Shown: positions 23,251-34,143 of the stretch, in pieces
How positions within the stretch are numbered: the first letter of the stretch is position 1
Layout of the letters: every line of letters begins with the position of its first letter
NCBI GenBank assembly: GCA_036873135.1
Contig: JAPTYO010000002.1
Coordinates: 46,429,452-46,493,451 of the forward strand
Direction of reading: 5' to 3'
From: Clarkia xantiana subsp. parviflora
Lineage: Eukaryota > Streptophyta > Magnoliopsida > Myrtales > Onagraceae
DNA: 64,000 nucleotides
Program-made: the position numbers and the translations under genes
The notes under the pieces: generated by a model
The model's input: only the letters and a program-made list of their open reading frames with translations
Told to the model about the DNA's origin: nothing
Databases searched by the model: none

Positions 23251-24001
23251 TGTTGGATCACGGTCGAAGCTCCGGCAGGTTCTTGACGGAAAACCTGAAC
23301 TCCTTGGCTCCGCGTAATCCTGCAAAAAGGGATGATCCGGGTGGTGACCCAGAATCCCTCTCCGATGCTTAAATGAGAGTTTGAACGATGGGATGGATAG
23401 CAATAGTCTAAGTTCGTATTAGAGAATGTGTGTTCTGAGGTAACTTCCTCCTTTATATAGGAGGAGAAGTTACCTCAGTTACCTGTAACCGCGCCTGGCA
23501 GTTTACCCACGTTCCGTATATCTCGTTCAAGATTCCGTGTATCTCGCCCCACGCTCCGCGTATCTCGCCCACGCTCCGCGTATCTCGGGCACGCCCTGCG
23601 TATCTCGGGGGAGTTTATCCATATCTTAACCGTTCCCCCACTACTCTATCTATTAGGCGGGTTTCTTGGTCTTATCCTCTGATCTCAAGTCCCGATCCAT
23701 ATCGGGGACTCCAGAGTTGTCTCATTCTAGGTCACCACCCAGGACCCCTCGTCCCACGGGACAGGGCCAGCATTCTCGGGGCTTTATTATCGGGGCTTTA
23801 CTATCGGGGCCTTCTCAAAGGCATATCGGGTCCTACTCAGAGGCTTCTCGTCGGGAGTATTCAATTCATATATCGGGACCGATCTCGTCGGGACCCTTCA
23901 TACTTGGCTTTTGGGCCTTCCAGGCCTTTCACGAGGCCCACTAAGCTTACCCGCCGTTTATTGACTGTTAACGGGGCTAACGATTACATCGGAACCCATC
24001 A
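23251..24001 (-). repeat. 5' LTR of element A (751 bp)
   Basis: The LTR starts TGTTGGATCA and ends CCCATCA on the plus strand, flanked inside by the primer site. It is longer than and visibly diverged from the 715-720-bp LTRs of B, E and F but shares the start, the 'gggtggtgacccagaatccctctccgatgcttaaatgag'-type block near 23338, the palindromic TATA region and the 'cgcgtatctcg' repeats at 23516-23610. Confidence 0.9.
23435..23478 (-). promoter_or_regulatory. TATA box inside a near-perfect inverted repeat, LTR of A
   Basis: On the minus strand TATATAAA (23452-23459) lies in the loop between arms starting CTGAGGTAACTTC and ending GAAGTTACCTCAG. The arms match almost perfectly over about 18 bases. 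It is the likely core promoter for the gag-pol RNA. The loop is itself nearly symmetrical, so weak initiation on the other strand is conceivable. Confidence 0.7.
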
Positions 24002-24274
24002 AGGGGCATGATAGAAAATTCAGAAATTGCAAATCATGGCAAAAGGAGAGAAAATAAAATCCCGATGGAATAAAAACCCCAAGGGGCAATCCATGCAAAA
24101 ATCAGGAAAACCGATGGGCACGGTCTAAAATTTTGACCGTGCCAAAAGGAGAGAATATGAGAGATTTAAAAAAAAAAAAAAAAAAGATCCCGCTAAGTGT
24201 CGCGTCATGCGCAATTTAGGCAAAAATTAGGGACATGCATTCAAGTCGTCAAGCCACTCGAGGCCCTTATCCAA
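24002..24274 (+). other. Interior remnant of element D, non-coding
   Basis: No open frame is recognisable. There is a 17-18-base A run near 24168-24185 and the motif 'ccaaaaggagagaa' occurs twice (near 24040 and 24143). It probably belongs to the untranslated region before the minisatellite. Confidence 0.5.
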
Positions 24275-26125
24275 CCAACGCCACTAGAGGCTCTTCTCCG
24301 ACATACACCACTACAGGGTCTTCTCCGACATACACCACTACAGGCTCTTCTCCAACGGACGCCGCTAGAGGCATCTCTCCGACGTACGCCACTAGAGGCA
24401 TTTCTCTGACATATGCCACTAGAGGCTCTTCTCCGACGGACGCCACTAGAGACTCTTCCCCAACGGACGCCACTAGAGGCATTTCTCCGACACACGCCAC
24501 TAGAGGCTCTTCTCCATCGGACGCCACTAGAGGCATTTCTCAGACATATGAGGCTTTACTTTTTGCCCCGCCACTAGAGGCTTTTCCTTGTCGCACGCCA
24601 CTGGAGGCATCGTCGATCGAGGTTTTTACTTTATTGTACGCCACTGGAGGCTTTTCCTTGTCGCACGCCACTGGAGGCATCGTCGATCGAGGTTTTTCTT
24701 TTCTGCACGCCACTGGAGGCTTTACTTTTCCGCACGCCACTCGAGGCTTTACTTTTCTGCACGCCACTGGAGGCTTTACTTTTCCGCACGCCACTGGAGG
24801 CTTTACTTTTCCGCACGCCACTGGAGGCTTTACTTTTCCGCACGCCACTGGAGGCTTTACTTTTCCGCACGCCACTGGAGGCTTTACTTTCCCACACGCC
24901 ACTGGAGGCTTTACTTTTTTGCAAGCCACTGGAGGCTTTACTTTTTTGCAAGCCACTGGAGGCTTTAGTTTCCCGCACGCCACTGGAGGCTTTACTTTTC
25001 TGCACGCCACTGGAGACTTTACTTTCCCGCACGCCACTGGAGGCTTTACTTTTCTTCACGCCACTGGAGGCTTTACTTTCCGCACCGCCACTAGAGGCTT
25101 TTCCTTGTCGCACCCCACTGGAGGCATCGTCGATCGAGGTTTTTACTTTACTGTACGCCACTAGAGGCTTTTCCTTGTCGCACGCCAATGGAGGCATCGT
25201 CGATCGAGGTTTTTCTTTTCTGCATGCCACTGAAGGCTTTACTTTTCCGCACGCCACTGGAGGCTTTACTTTTCCGCACGCCACTGGAGGCTTTACTTTT
25301 CCGCACGCCACTGGAGGCTTTACTTTCCCGCACGCCACTAGAGGCTTTACTTTCCCGCACGCCACTGGAGGCTTTACTTTTCTGCACGCCACTGGAGGCT
25401 TTACTTTCCCGCACGCCACTGGAGGCTTTACTTTTCTGCACGCCACTGGAGGCTTTACTTTCCCGCACGCCACTGGAGGCTTTACTTTTCTTCACGCCAC
25501 TGGAGGATTTACTTTCCGCACCGCCACTAGAGGCTTTTCCTTGTCGCACCACACTGGAGGCATCGTCGATCGAGGTTTTTACTTTACTGTACGCCACTAG
25601 AGGCTTTTCCTTGTCGCACGCTACTGGATGCATCGTCGATCGAGGTTTTTCTTTTCTGCATGCCATTGAAGGCTTTACTTTTCCGCACGCCACTGGAGGC
25701 TTTACTTATCCGTACGCCACTGGAGGCTTTACTTTTCCGCACGCCACTGGAGGCTTTACTTTTCCGCACGCCACTGGAGGCTTTACTTTTCCGCACGCCA
25801 CTGGAGGCTTTACTTTCCCGCACGCCACTAGAGGCTTTACTTTTCTGCACGCCACTTGAGGTTTTACTTTCCCGCATGCCACTGGAGGCTTTACGTCGCC
25901 AACGGAGGCACCGCTAACAGAGGCACCGCCGACCGAGGCTTTACTTTCCGCACGCCACTGGAGGCTTTACTTTCTGCACCATCAACGGAGGCACCGCCAA
26001 TAGGGGCACCGCCGACCGAGGCTTTACTTTTCTGCACCGCCACTGGAGGCTTTTCTTTACCGCACCGCCACTGGAGGCTTTATATTCTGCATCGCTAATG
26101 GAGGCACCGCCAACAGGCGTCCCAC
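24275..26125 (+). repeat. 27-bp minisatellite in the 3' untranslated region of element D
   Basis: The unit is of the type GCCACTGGAGGCTTTACTTT plus TCCGCAC (27 bases) and repeats for about 1.85 kb. The left part (24275-24540) has a variant family (GCCACTAGAGGCTCTTCTCC). The block with 'ggaggcatcgtcgatcgagg' recurs near 24604, 24676, 25116, 25190, 25554 and 25628, showing a higher-order pattern of roughly 440-510 bp. Because 27 is divisible by three, long frames stay open on both strands; these are not evidence of a protein. Copies degrade toward 25900-26125. Confidence 0.9.
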
Positions 26126-26277
26126 CGACAGAGGTTTTGTCGTTTCCGCACCAGAATAAGCATATCAGCCACCTTGAAGACTTCAAAGAATTGGAAGAGA
26201 ATATACTTTCTGGTCAAAATCAGTGTTTCTTCGTCTTTGGACAAAACCCTTCGAACACGTTCTACGGGTGTCTGTCC

Positions 26278-26291
26278 AAAGAGGGGCAAAC
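26278..26291 (+). other. Polypurine tract of element D
   Basis: AAAGAGGGGCAAAC lies immediately before the LTR start TGTAAACAC. Purine-rich runs at this place prime plus-strand DNA synthesis in LTR elements. It fixes the plus orientation of D. Confidence 0.75.
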
Positions 26292-28170
26292 TGTAAACAC
26301 TCGATTTTGACCCGGACGTAACGACGTTACACATGATACGTCAAATTCCGGACGAGTCAAGCCACAAAGTCTCCAAAAATGCTCAAGGGCACATTAGGGA
26401 AATTATTATAAAATATATTTTAAATTATTTCGAATATATTTAATATTTTTGGAATATTTAAAAATATATATATAATAATTAGTTTTTTATTTTTAGAAAA
26501 TTATCTGTAAGATATTTATCTCCAGATATTATTTTTTATTAAAAAAAAAATAATTATCTGTAAAGATATATATCGTTAGGAATATTCTCTAGAATAATTA
26601 TCTGTTAGCATTTTTTATTTAAATTTTATCTGTAATCTAGACTAGGTTTTTAGTATAAATAGGGGTCTAGTTTTACATTGTAAGACACAGAAAAAAAACC
26701 ACAAAACAATAATACATTATTTTCTCGAGTACAGTGCGATTTTTATCTAGTAGTGCAAAAAGTTTTTTTTTTTTTTTTCTACTTCATCTTCATCCCCGCG
26801 CCTCCCAGCAAGCTCCTCCGGTGACCTAGAACACCCACCTCCGCCTCACGCCGCCATTCTTTCAGTCCGAAGTTCCGACCACCGCGACCCCTTCGTCCAC
26901 CGGCGAAACCACCGTCACCATCACTGTCGGACCACGACCAGAGCAGCCATCCGAAGCTCCGCCCGTGTCGTGCCATTCCCTTGCTGCATCCCTGTTCTAT
27001 ACCGACGTCACCAACTCACGTCCAGACCTCCACCAGCGATTGTCGAACCACCACTCTCCTCCTCTGGTGGCCCGTCCGCCACCCTCTCTCTCTCTCTCTC
27101 TCTCCCTCTCTCTCTCCGACCGGACTGGAAGCTCCGCTATCGCCGGTGACCGCTGTTGCCAGGCCCGTCCGTCCTCCACACTACGGCCACCACAGCTCGA
27201 ACTCACGCCCTCGTCTCGCCAGTCCAGCAGCCACGCAATCTCCAGCCATCCTCTTCATCCTCCAAAGATAGGGCAGCCCCGCCTCGGAGCTTCTCTTCAC
27301 CAACTGCACCAACACGAGGCCGACCTCACCTCTGTTGTCTCTAGCCACGTCCGGATCGACCACACTCGAGCCATCACCACGCCCGTGCACCCACAGCAGC
27401 TCGGTTGTCAAGTAGCCTGTTTCAGTTCGACCATCGTCCGCCGGTCTTCACCATCGCACCATGCTTCGACCTCCGAATTCGACAGCCCGACCATTTCAAT
27501 TCCGACGCAAAACAATCATGCCAAGCTCCGACCTTGCATCGATTCCGGTCACAACCCCGCCTGAGTTCGTCGTCTTTTCCTAGACCTCACTCATCATCTC
27601 CGATCAGCAATCATGTCCTCCTCGATGTCCATCTGCACAACTCGATCCCGGTCGGTTCTGTCTTCTTTGTCTAGCAGCATTCATCGTCCCTAGCAACAAG
27701 TCGTTCTATGCAAACATAAGGGTTCTATGCAAACATAGGAGAAAGACGTATCCTAATCAATTTTGGGTTTGCGTTTTTTTTTTTTTTTTACTTTAACAAT
27801 ATATAATATTGTTTTTTTTGTTTTTGCAGTAACTTTCTCCATGTTAATCTTCTAAGTGACATTACATATATATTCTTGTTTAATTTTTAATCTCCGAAAT
27901 AAATCATGATAATTAAAGTAAAATATTGAAAACATGGCAATAAGTTAATTGAGTACCGAAAGGGCGTAATTAAAAATTATATTTTTAATTCGTAACAGAA
28001 CCCCCGAACTCGAATTTCTTATCGTGGACTGATTTTATACCTAGGTGTTTAATTCGTTATTCGCTTAGGTAATTTAGGATTCTAGTTAGCCTTAATTAAC
28101 TAGTGGCGACTCTATTCAAAATCCATGTTTCAAAACGTATATCGCCGTAGGTCAGATTTTAGACCCGACA
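26292..28170 (+). repeat. 3' LTR of element D (about 1879 bp)
   Basis: The LTR starts TGTAAACACTCGATTTTGAC and ends AGACCCGACA, with TG/CA ends and a polypurine tract before it. TATAAATA lies at 26654-26661. The middle (26780-27660) is C-rich with short chance frames, and the end contains 'tagtggcgactct'. The partner LTR is not in the window, so the borders rest on motifs only. The 5 bases after it are GAGAG. Confidence 0.7.
27083..27118 (+). repeat. CT microsatellite in the LTR of D
   Basis: An interrupted run of CT dinucleotides of about 36 bases lies in the C-rich part of the LTR. It is located downstream of the TATA box, where CT-rich runs are common in plant 5' leaders, but no function can be shown here. 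Confidence 0.85.
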
Positions 28171-28337
28171 GAGAGTGACCCTCCTTCAACAGGTACCCAT
28201 TCAAAGAGGAAAGGGTATCCCAGTCGACATTCCCGAAAAAAGTCTCGGGGGCAGAATGAAGCATATTCCAATTGAAAGGAGGACCTTCAAACTTCAAGCC
28301 CGTCATGGCTTGAGAAGTCGAGGACTCAGCAAGACCC

Positions 28338-29660
28338 TTACCCTTCGGGTCGACTTCTGCGAAAAAGAGAAGAAATAATAGAGATACTTAGAGAAAGACG
28401 AAAGAAAGTGAAGTCAACAAAGATCATGCCTTTGGAGAATGGGCGGGAACTTGAAGTGGCGGGAGTAACCAAGGAGGCAGCCTCCTGAAATTCCGAGATA
28501 GGGGTGGCGGCTGTCACCTTTGCCTTCTTAGTGAGCTTGGCGCCGCCCTTGTTCGCCACCCACTTGGTTCTCCCTCGAGGAGTCTTCTTTACCACCTCAG
28601 TAGCATCAGCAGGAACTCCCTCGAGGGTAGGTTTCTCAAGGGCGACCTCGGTACTGGTCGCCGCAGGGTCTTCAGCCATGGGCACCCCTGTTTCCGCCTG
28701 ATCACGAGCATCAAAAAGCTTCGTAAATATACCTACATAAAGCAAAAGAAGATTCAAAAATGCATTTGTGAAAAAAAAAAAAGATTACCTAGTTAATTGG
28801 GGGATCCTCAAGGTGAAGTCGAACCAATGCTCGAATAAGAGCCTCCTCTGCCGTATCATAGACAGAGCACCACGGCTCAAAACTCTCTGATGTATCGGCG
28901 GCATAGATCTTGCCTACGGTGGCGAACTCCTCAGGAGTCAAGCCTTGTAGAGAAGGGGCACCATCAGTACCGATAGAAGGAATCAAAGGCCAAGAAACGC
29001 CTTCTCGACAGAAAAAATAGTAGTGTTTCCAATTGGCTTTTTAAGATTTAACCCCAATCACAAACTTCTTGGCCGACTCCCAGGAAAAGTGATCATTCGC
29101 AGGAGGCAATCGACCTTTGAAGCCAAAAATTGATCCTTCGATACTTAACAACTGGAAGAAGAATTGAAAAAGTTGGAGAGTGTACGTCCAGCTATAGGCA
29201 TCGCACAAACAACGGAAACCCACCCAAAAACGGATGGCATTAACCGTAAGCTTGCAGGGATGCATGCCATAGTGCTCACAAAGTTTCTCCAACTCTAAGC
29301 AAAAGGAGAATCGATGCCCCGCCTCGATTTGGCCCGTGTAAACTTGGACTTCGCCAGCTCAAGCTTGGTGACATTCCCCGATGGGACCACCATATCGAGG
29401 TCTTTCAGCATCACTCAGATTGGCCAACGTCACAGCTTTTATGAAAGCGGTGCTCGATAATTTATTCTCCTTAAGAGGTTTAGAGAAAGAGGGAACGAAA
29501 CCTTGGAACCTAACGTCAGGGAATTGAACGGCCATTGGGGTCTTGGAGAGAGATTGGAGGAAGGTGGCTTCTCGATTGGGATCGGAAGGACCAGCAGTAG
29601 CGACTCTGATTAAAATCCTCTCTTCAGGAGCGCAAGAATGAGGCGAGTTTGGGTTGATGA
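28338..29660 (-). pseudogene. Diverged antisense extra gene of element C
   Basis: The minus strand encodes YTGQIEAGHRFSFC (near 29300-29340) and then LCEHYGMHPCKLTVNAIRFW, the same domain order as exon 2 of the aORFs in B and E. The block KANWKHYYFF at about 29010-29040 matches their GWKRSYFFIQ, but an in-frame stop lies at 29041-29043. Downstream frames at 28789-28986 and 28338-28740 are joined across a probable intron with a GTAATC donor and a TTATGTAG acceptor near 28735-28785. The C-terminal part is Lys-rich (RGRTKWVANKGGAKLTKKAK). The start codon is not resolved. It is a decayed copy of unknown function. Confidence 0.65.
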
Positions 29661-29734
29661 AAAAAGCACTATATTGGTTTGCCAGAGTGAATGAAGAACG
29701 AGAGCAAAACTAAAAAATGAAAGTGAAGCAGTAG

Positions 29735-29742
29735 TATTTATA
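29735..29742 (-). promoter_or_regulatory. TATA box for the antisense gene of element C
   Basis: TATAAATA on the minus strand lies upstream of the extra gene, between it and the polypurine tract. The position matches the TATA boxes of the extra genes in B, E and F, although the surrounding sequence is different. Confidence 0.55.
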
Positions 29743-30062
29743 CTAAAGTCTCCGCCGCTTGAATAACTTCTCCGGGAAGCCTTCCCTAGGTCATTACCCA
29801 TTGGTGCATTTACTGACAACATGACCGTTGTCCACAGAACCGTTGCAAATTTACTGAGAAGACTCTTGAGCTTCTCCAAAATCACCCAACGGTCAAAAAT
29901 TCATTAGCCAAGGGCCACGTCTCGACTAAAGACACCTGTCTCAACCTCAAAAGTCAGAAGTTCGTAAACAAATGGCTAAATTAGATGCAGAATCTCGCCA
30001 ATAGATCCTGGAGGTTATACTCAACTCAAGACCTCCTCTTCATGAATGAAGTTGACGACTTA

Positions 30063-30077
30063 AGTCTCGGGGGCAAG
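30063..30077 (+). other. Polypurine tract of element C
   Basis: AGTCTCGGGGGCAAG lies immediately before the LTR start TGTTGGG. It resembles the CTTGGGGGCAAA tract of the A/B/E/F family. Confidence 0.7.
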
Positions 30078-30805
30078 TGTTGGGTTATGATTAAAAGGAT
30101 AGGATAATATGAAGTCGAGTACGTCTAAAGGCGAGACTAACGAAAATTAATTCGTCGACCATTTCTGCTCAGAACGACAAGGCAAAGACAAATGGTCGAC
30201 AACTGTATATGAAGAAGTCGACTTTTGAAGAACGACTAACAAAAGAAGGCGACTAAATCACTCAAGGCTCTCCTATTAAGGCACGACTCGAGTCGATAGC
30301 CAAAACACCAATGAAGAAACCTTCCTCTTAAGGAAAGGGACAGGTGGCGACATGCTCTAGCCACCATGAAGAAACCTTCCTCTTAATGAAAGGGACGGGT
30401 GGCGACCTGCTTCAGCTGCCAAAGGAAAACCTTCCCAGCTAAGGAAAGATGAGGTGGCGACCTACTTGTCAGCTGCTTAAACCGACTCTGGACGGAAACC
30501 CTCCCAAGAGGGTAGCCGCCTTTTAAAGTCGGTAATCTCTCCCTATAAATTGGGGAACATTATATATATTTTACAATCTTGATTCTACTACTTTACAATA
30601 CTCTTTCAAAATCCATTACTGACTTAAGCTTTGGAGTGGAATCAGGGGCCATCCCCACTCCTTTTCAGGTCCTCGCCTCACATAAAGCTCCCAAAGGAGA
30701 CTAAGTACCCAAAAGGTCAGGAAAGATACTTACGAGAGTTCGCTCCCGGCGAGACCTCAATGTCCACTACTAGAAGTTCAAGGCCACGTCATCTTAATCC
30801 CAACA
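30078..30805 (+). repeat. 3' LTR of element C (728 bp)
   Basis: The LTR starts TGTTGGGTTATG and ends AATCCCAACA, so the ends form a short inverted repeat. TATAAAT at 30544-30550 gives the plus orientation. A block around 'ggtggcgac' recurs at 30344-30360, 30399-30415 and 30452-30470. The partner LTR is not in the window. Confidence 0.7.
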
Positions 30806-30838
30806 AATAGGAACCGTCTCATTCCAGCGAGTGAGAGT

Positions 30839-31417
30839 TGTTGCCATTTTGTGTATATGGGTCGTCGTAATAGGGAGCCCATTGATATAAGCCCAACGGG
30901 ATAAGCAGAATTGGGGTTTGGCACATAAGGGATTTGGGTTAGGCCAAAGTCCCTATGAGGGCCAACCCAATTCCGTACATGGTGCTTCCGAAATATGGAT
31001 TAAACCATTGGTGGGTTTTTCTCACCTCCTCTTATTAATAGGAGGTGTCACGGATTTCTTTGAGGTTAATCACTTTCTCCCTTTTAGTTGAGACAAAAGA
31101 AATCTCTATCCCTAGTTTCTTAAGGGTTCGGCCGAACCACTCCTTTACCCAAGGTGGTGCCGAATTGTGTTAACAATTTACCCTAGATATCCATTCTAGC
31201 AACCGGATTGAAGAGGCTCTGTTGTGTAGACCATAGCCTATGGATTGATCTTCAACAAGGGTTCTCGCAGGACACCGTCCCGCGGATCACAAACTCCCTC
31301 GTGACGTTCCTAGACTACGGAAAGGTAAACTGGTATGTGCTCCCTGTCAGCTGCGTAATTAGTTTACCTAGCATGTACACGTGTTTTAATCTGTAATTGT
31401 ATCCCCTAAATCCTTCA
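30839..31417 (+). repeat. Ty1/copia-type 3' LTR (about 579 bp), plus strand
   Basis: The LTR starts TGTTGCCATTTTG, preceded by the purine-rich CAGCGAGTGAGAGT, and ends CCCCTAAATCCTTCA. It is a distant relative of the minus-strand LTR split by element E (48410-60093): the start, the middle 'gtcgtaat...gcccat' and the end CCCCTARATCCTTCA correspond. Its interior is replaced on the left by element C, 33 bases upstream. On the right it abuts the RT end of a minus-strand copia pol, so it is inserted there. Confidence 0.6.
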
Positions 31418-33090
31418 CCGTTGCCGGGACGATTGTTTAAGACCATAGATCGACCTTTGGATCTTACAAAATTTACGTTCGTTCCCAAGCGATGACAACC
31501 CTATGGTTGCTCCATGTAGATCTATTCCTCCAAGTTTCCATGAAGGAAGGCAGTCTTAACATCCATCTGGTGTAACTCGTGATCGAGGCTAGCAACCATG
31601 GCCAAAATGGCTTGAACTGTGGTGTGACGTACAGTCAGTGAGTAAGTCACATCAAAGTACACTCCGTGGAGTTGGGTATAACATTTCGCGACAAGTCGAG
31701 CTTTGTATCGCTTAATGTTTCCATCAGCAACGAGTTTCAATTTTAGAACCCTTTTTGCCCTGATCGCCCTGCGTTTAGCAGGCAGATCAACTAACGTCCA
31801 AACTGAATTGGCTTATATTGAGGCGAACTCTTCCTCCATTGTTTCCTCCATTGCTTCGCTTGAGGACCTTCCAGAGCTTATTTAACCGTGAGCGGTTCAT
31901 CAACTAAAGACAAGGTGAATAACTCACCCTTTTCGATGGGAAACTTCTTAGGAGAAGTTCTTTGCCTTTGACTACGTCTAGGCTCATTATTTCCATCTTG
32001 AACTACGCTCCTACTAGGAACAATGCTCCCATTAGGAACAATGCTCCCACTAGGTACCAAGGCATTACTGAAACCTTCTCCTGCAACTTTCCTTGGACGA
32101 CCCCTTGGTCTCGATTTCTACCCCCGAGATGAATTTCATGGCCACTTGGACCAGTAACCAAGTTGGTTGTCCCACTCACTCTGTTTCCAGCATGTAGTTG
32201 AAGAATTATAGGATTCTCATCCAACTGTTCGCACCAAGAGCAATTGTGATCTCTGCGGGTGGATTGACTCCTACCACTGTATATATTATGAAAATGTTCC
32301 CATTCACAATTACCATTTCATTCACAGTAGTGGTTGCTCCCTCAATTCTCCTACTCGAAGTAAGTGGGACCTGATCATCCTCGTCATGTTCAAGTTATTT
32401 TAAGATTTCATTCGTGTTGATGTCACCAAGCTTAGGAAATTCATCCTCTAAAAACATAACGTCCCTGGACTCATGTTCGACCACACCACTATTTTCTTGA
32501 GCCGCCACAAACACGTACCCCTTAGAGTTCTCCGAGTATCATATAAAGATACTTTTCAATCATCTATGTCTCAACATGTCGTATCGGCTGCTGTTCTGAT
32601 GCGTGTATGTTGTGCAACCCCAAGGTCGCAGCCTGGTAAGATCCACTTCTTTACCAGTCCACAACTCATATGGTGTCGTGTCCACCAATTTTGTAGGTAC
32701 ACAGTTTATCACACGAGTAGCAATCAACAACGCATCACCTCAAAAGGAGATCGAAAGTTGAGCTTACGACATCATGGTTCTTACCATGTCCAAGAGTGTA
32801 CGATTACTTCTCTCCGCCACACTGTTCTGTTGTGGTGTATAAGGGATCTTCGTTTGACGGACAATACCCCTTTCATTGCATAACTTATCAAATTCATTCG
32901 AGAGGTACTCACCTCCTCTTTCAATTCGTAAAGTTTTCACCTTACGCTCCAGCTGATTCTCCACAAGATTGAGATAGCTCTTAAAGCACTCAATGGCCTT
33001 GGATTTATGAGTAATCAGATGAGTGAACCCATAACGGAAAAAGTCATCAATGAAAGTTATTTTGAGCTTCGTAATTATACATATTTCCAT
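31418..33090 (-). pseudogene. Decayed Ty1/copia pol: integrase core then reverse transcriptase
   Basis: Reading on the minus strand, 33090-32764 encodes a copia integrase core (FIDDFFRYG, ERGGEYLS, TPQQNSVAERSNRTLLDMVR). A linker with EPRRSQRQRTS is at 31878-32060. RT follows with NSVWTLVDLPAK, NIKRYKARLVAK, MDVKTAFLHGNLEE and RSIYGLKQSSR near 31435. INT before RT is the copia order. Stops lie at about 31820, 31518 and in the 32061-32763 linker, and the second half of RT and RNaseH are missing, cut at the LTR ending at 31417. It is clearly non-functional. Confidence 0.85.
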
Positions 33091-34138
33091 TAAATTTGTA
33101 CTTCGAATCGATGTGTTCCGATTTTACATTGAATTCATGCGCTGCGCGCGCCACACACGGGTGTTACCCTAGGTGAACTTGTTTCGTTTCCACAACTTAA
33201 TCATCGGTGTCATACATGTTCGTCGTTACGATATCAATTATATTCATGGAGTACTAACAAATAAGAAAACTAAATTGTTCGATCTAGTTACGCAATCGAT
33301 GGGTTATCAATGATGATGAAGTGTGTGAATCGTTTCTTTAATTCGACCTCTTTGACCTGGCCGAAAACTTTGGTTTATCGTTTCTTTAATTCGACCTCTT
33401 TGACCTGGCCGAAAAATTTAGTTTTAATCCCTATTACCGGATTTTGTTCGGATTGATCCCTTTGACCGGGTCGATGGATTAATAAGTGAATTGTATTTTG
33501 AATTGAATGACATTCAATCTCAATGACAATCAATTTATTCAATAATCTGAAACACAAACAACCAAAGTCATCAATTCAAATGAACAATGAAAGATGAAAT
33601 GACAATGACAATGACAATGATAAAGTTCTTGATCATAATGCAGCAACAAAGAGAAAAGATAGCCAAGAACTCCGAGCCATATCGAACCCCACACCTGAAA
33701 AATTCATGAGTGAATCATATCAGATGATTTATGTCAGAATAAAACCTTTTACAGCTTTATGTACATGGAAAACGGGCGCACCTAAGACGCACTTCATCAA
33801 CGGTGATGTGACCCACATGATTTTCGTTTAGACATTTAGTTGCTCGATTCTTTCAGCATCACGCGTGTTGGTTATAAGCCCAAGCTATTATAAATTGGAC
33901 CCGATAATTGGGCCACAATCGATTACAATTCGAAACTTGGAAAATGGACACCCGAGCCCTAAAAATAGGCCAGAAAAACCCCGAATGACGAAACCCACTC
34001 GGAAGGCCCCGAGGGAAAAAGTCCCTCGGAAGCCCCTGAAGGTCAAACCATAATTCAAACGCTTTTGTATAGCCCTTCAAATATGCGCTTATATGAGGAG
34101 AAAGTCTGATTGTCATGATAAACAATGTCGTGTCTTTG
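33091..34138. other. Unassigned sequence left of element B, with a 48-bp tandem duplication
   Basis: No recognisable protein is encoded. A 48-base segment ('cgtttctttaattcgacc...') is duplicated in tandem at 33331-33426. 'gacaatgacaatgacaatga' is a short simple repeat near 33601. If the copia pol at 31418-33090 and the copia LTR at 46615 belong to one minus-strand element, this would be its gag side, but I cannot recognise gag motifs. Confidence 0.5.
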
Positions 34139-34143
34139 TCAAT
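34139..34143. repeat. Left target-site duplicate of element B (TCAAT)
   Basis: TCAAT directly precedes the 3' LTR and recurs directly after the 5' LTR at 45072-45076. A 5-bp duplicate is the expected length for Ty3/Gypsy integration. Confidence 0.9.

Larger units (their letters stand above)
1..24001 (-). mobile_element. Element A: Tat-like Ty3/Gypsy retrotransposon, 3' LTR outside the window
   Basis: The element runs on the minus strand, with its 5' LTR at 23251-24001 and its 3' LTR beyond position 1. The order from right to left is LTR, primer site, gag, a nine-fold amplified gag-PR-RT block, RT, RNaseH, second RNaseH, INT, spacer, and an antisense spliced gene on the plus strand. The same layout in the complete copies B and E supports the assignment. 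The coding parts carry many stops and frameshifts. The right flank continues as the interior of element D, so A is nested in D. The base order AGGGG at 24002-24006 should be its target-site duplicate if the left end lies just outside the window. Confidence 0.9.
24002..28170 (+). mobile_element. Element D: 3' part of a plus-strand LTR retrotransposon
   Basis: Read left to right there is an interior remnant, a long 27-bp minisatellite, a short unique stretch, a polypurine tract and a 1.9-kb LTR. Element A interrupts it on the left, and its coding part is not in the window. Tandem repeats just before the 3' LTR are a known feature of Tat/Ogre-type plant elements, so I place it there tentatively. 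It ends against the antisense gene of element C, so D is inserted in C. Confidence 0.7.
28171..30805 (+). mobile_element. Element C: 3' part of a plus-strand Tat-like retrotransposon
   Basis: It consists of an antisense extra gene on the minus strand, a polypurine tract and a 728-bp 3' LTR. The layout mirrors A, B, E and F in the opposite direction, but the sequence is strongly diverged. The left part is cut by the LTR of D. It is itself inserted 33 bases upstream of a copia 3' LTR. Confidence 0.75.

Noticed and set aside
24235..25877. Long frames on both strands with a 9-residue repeat (about 309 and 280 residues)
   Set aside because: The 27-base period keeps several frames open at once; the sequence lies in an untranslated repeat of an LTR element.
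24275..26125. CRISPR-like regular repeats
   Set aside because: Units are contiguous without unique spacers, and the context is a plant retrotransposon.
26965..27674. Plus-strand frames of 199 and 89 residues rich in Ser, Pro and His
   Set aside because: They are low-complexity frames in the C-rich part of the LTR of D, with a CT microsatellite and no recognisable domain.
32473..32883. 136-residue plus-strand frame
   Set aside because: It is antisense to the decayed copia pol and has no domain.
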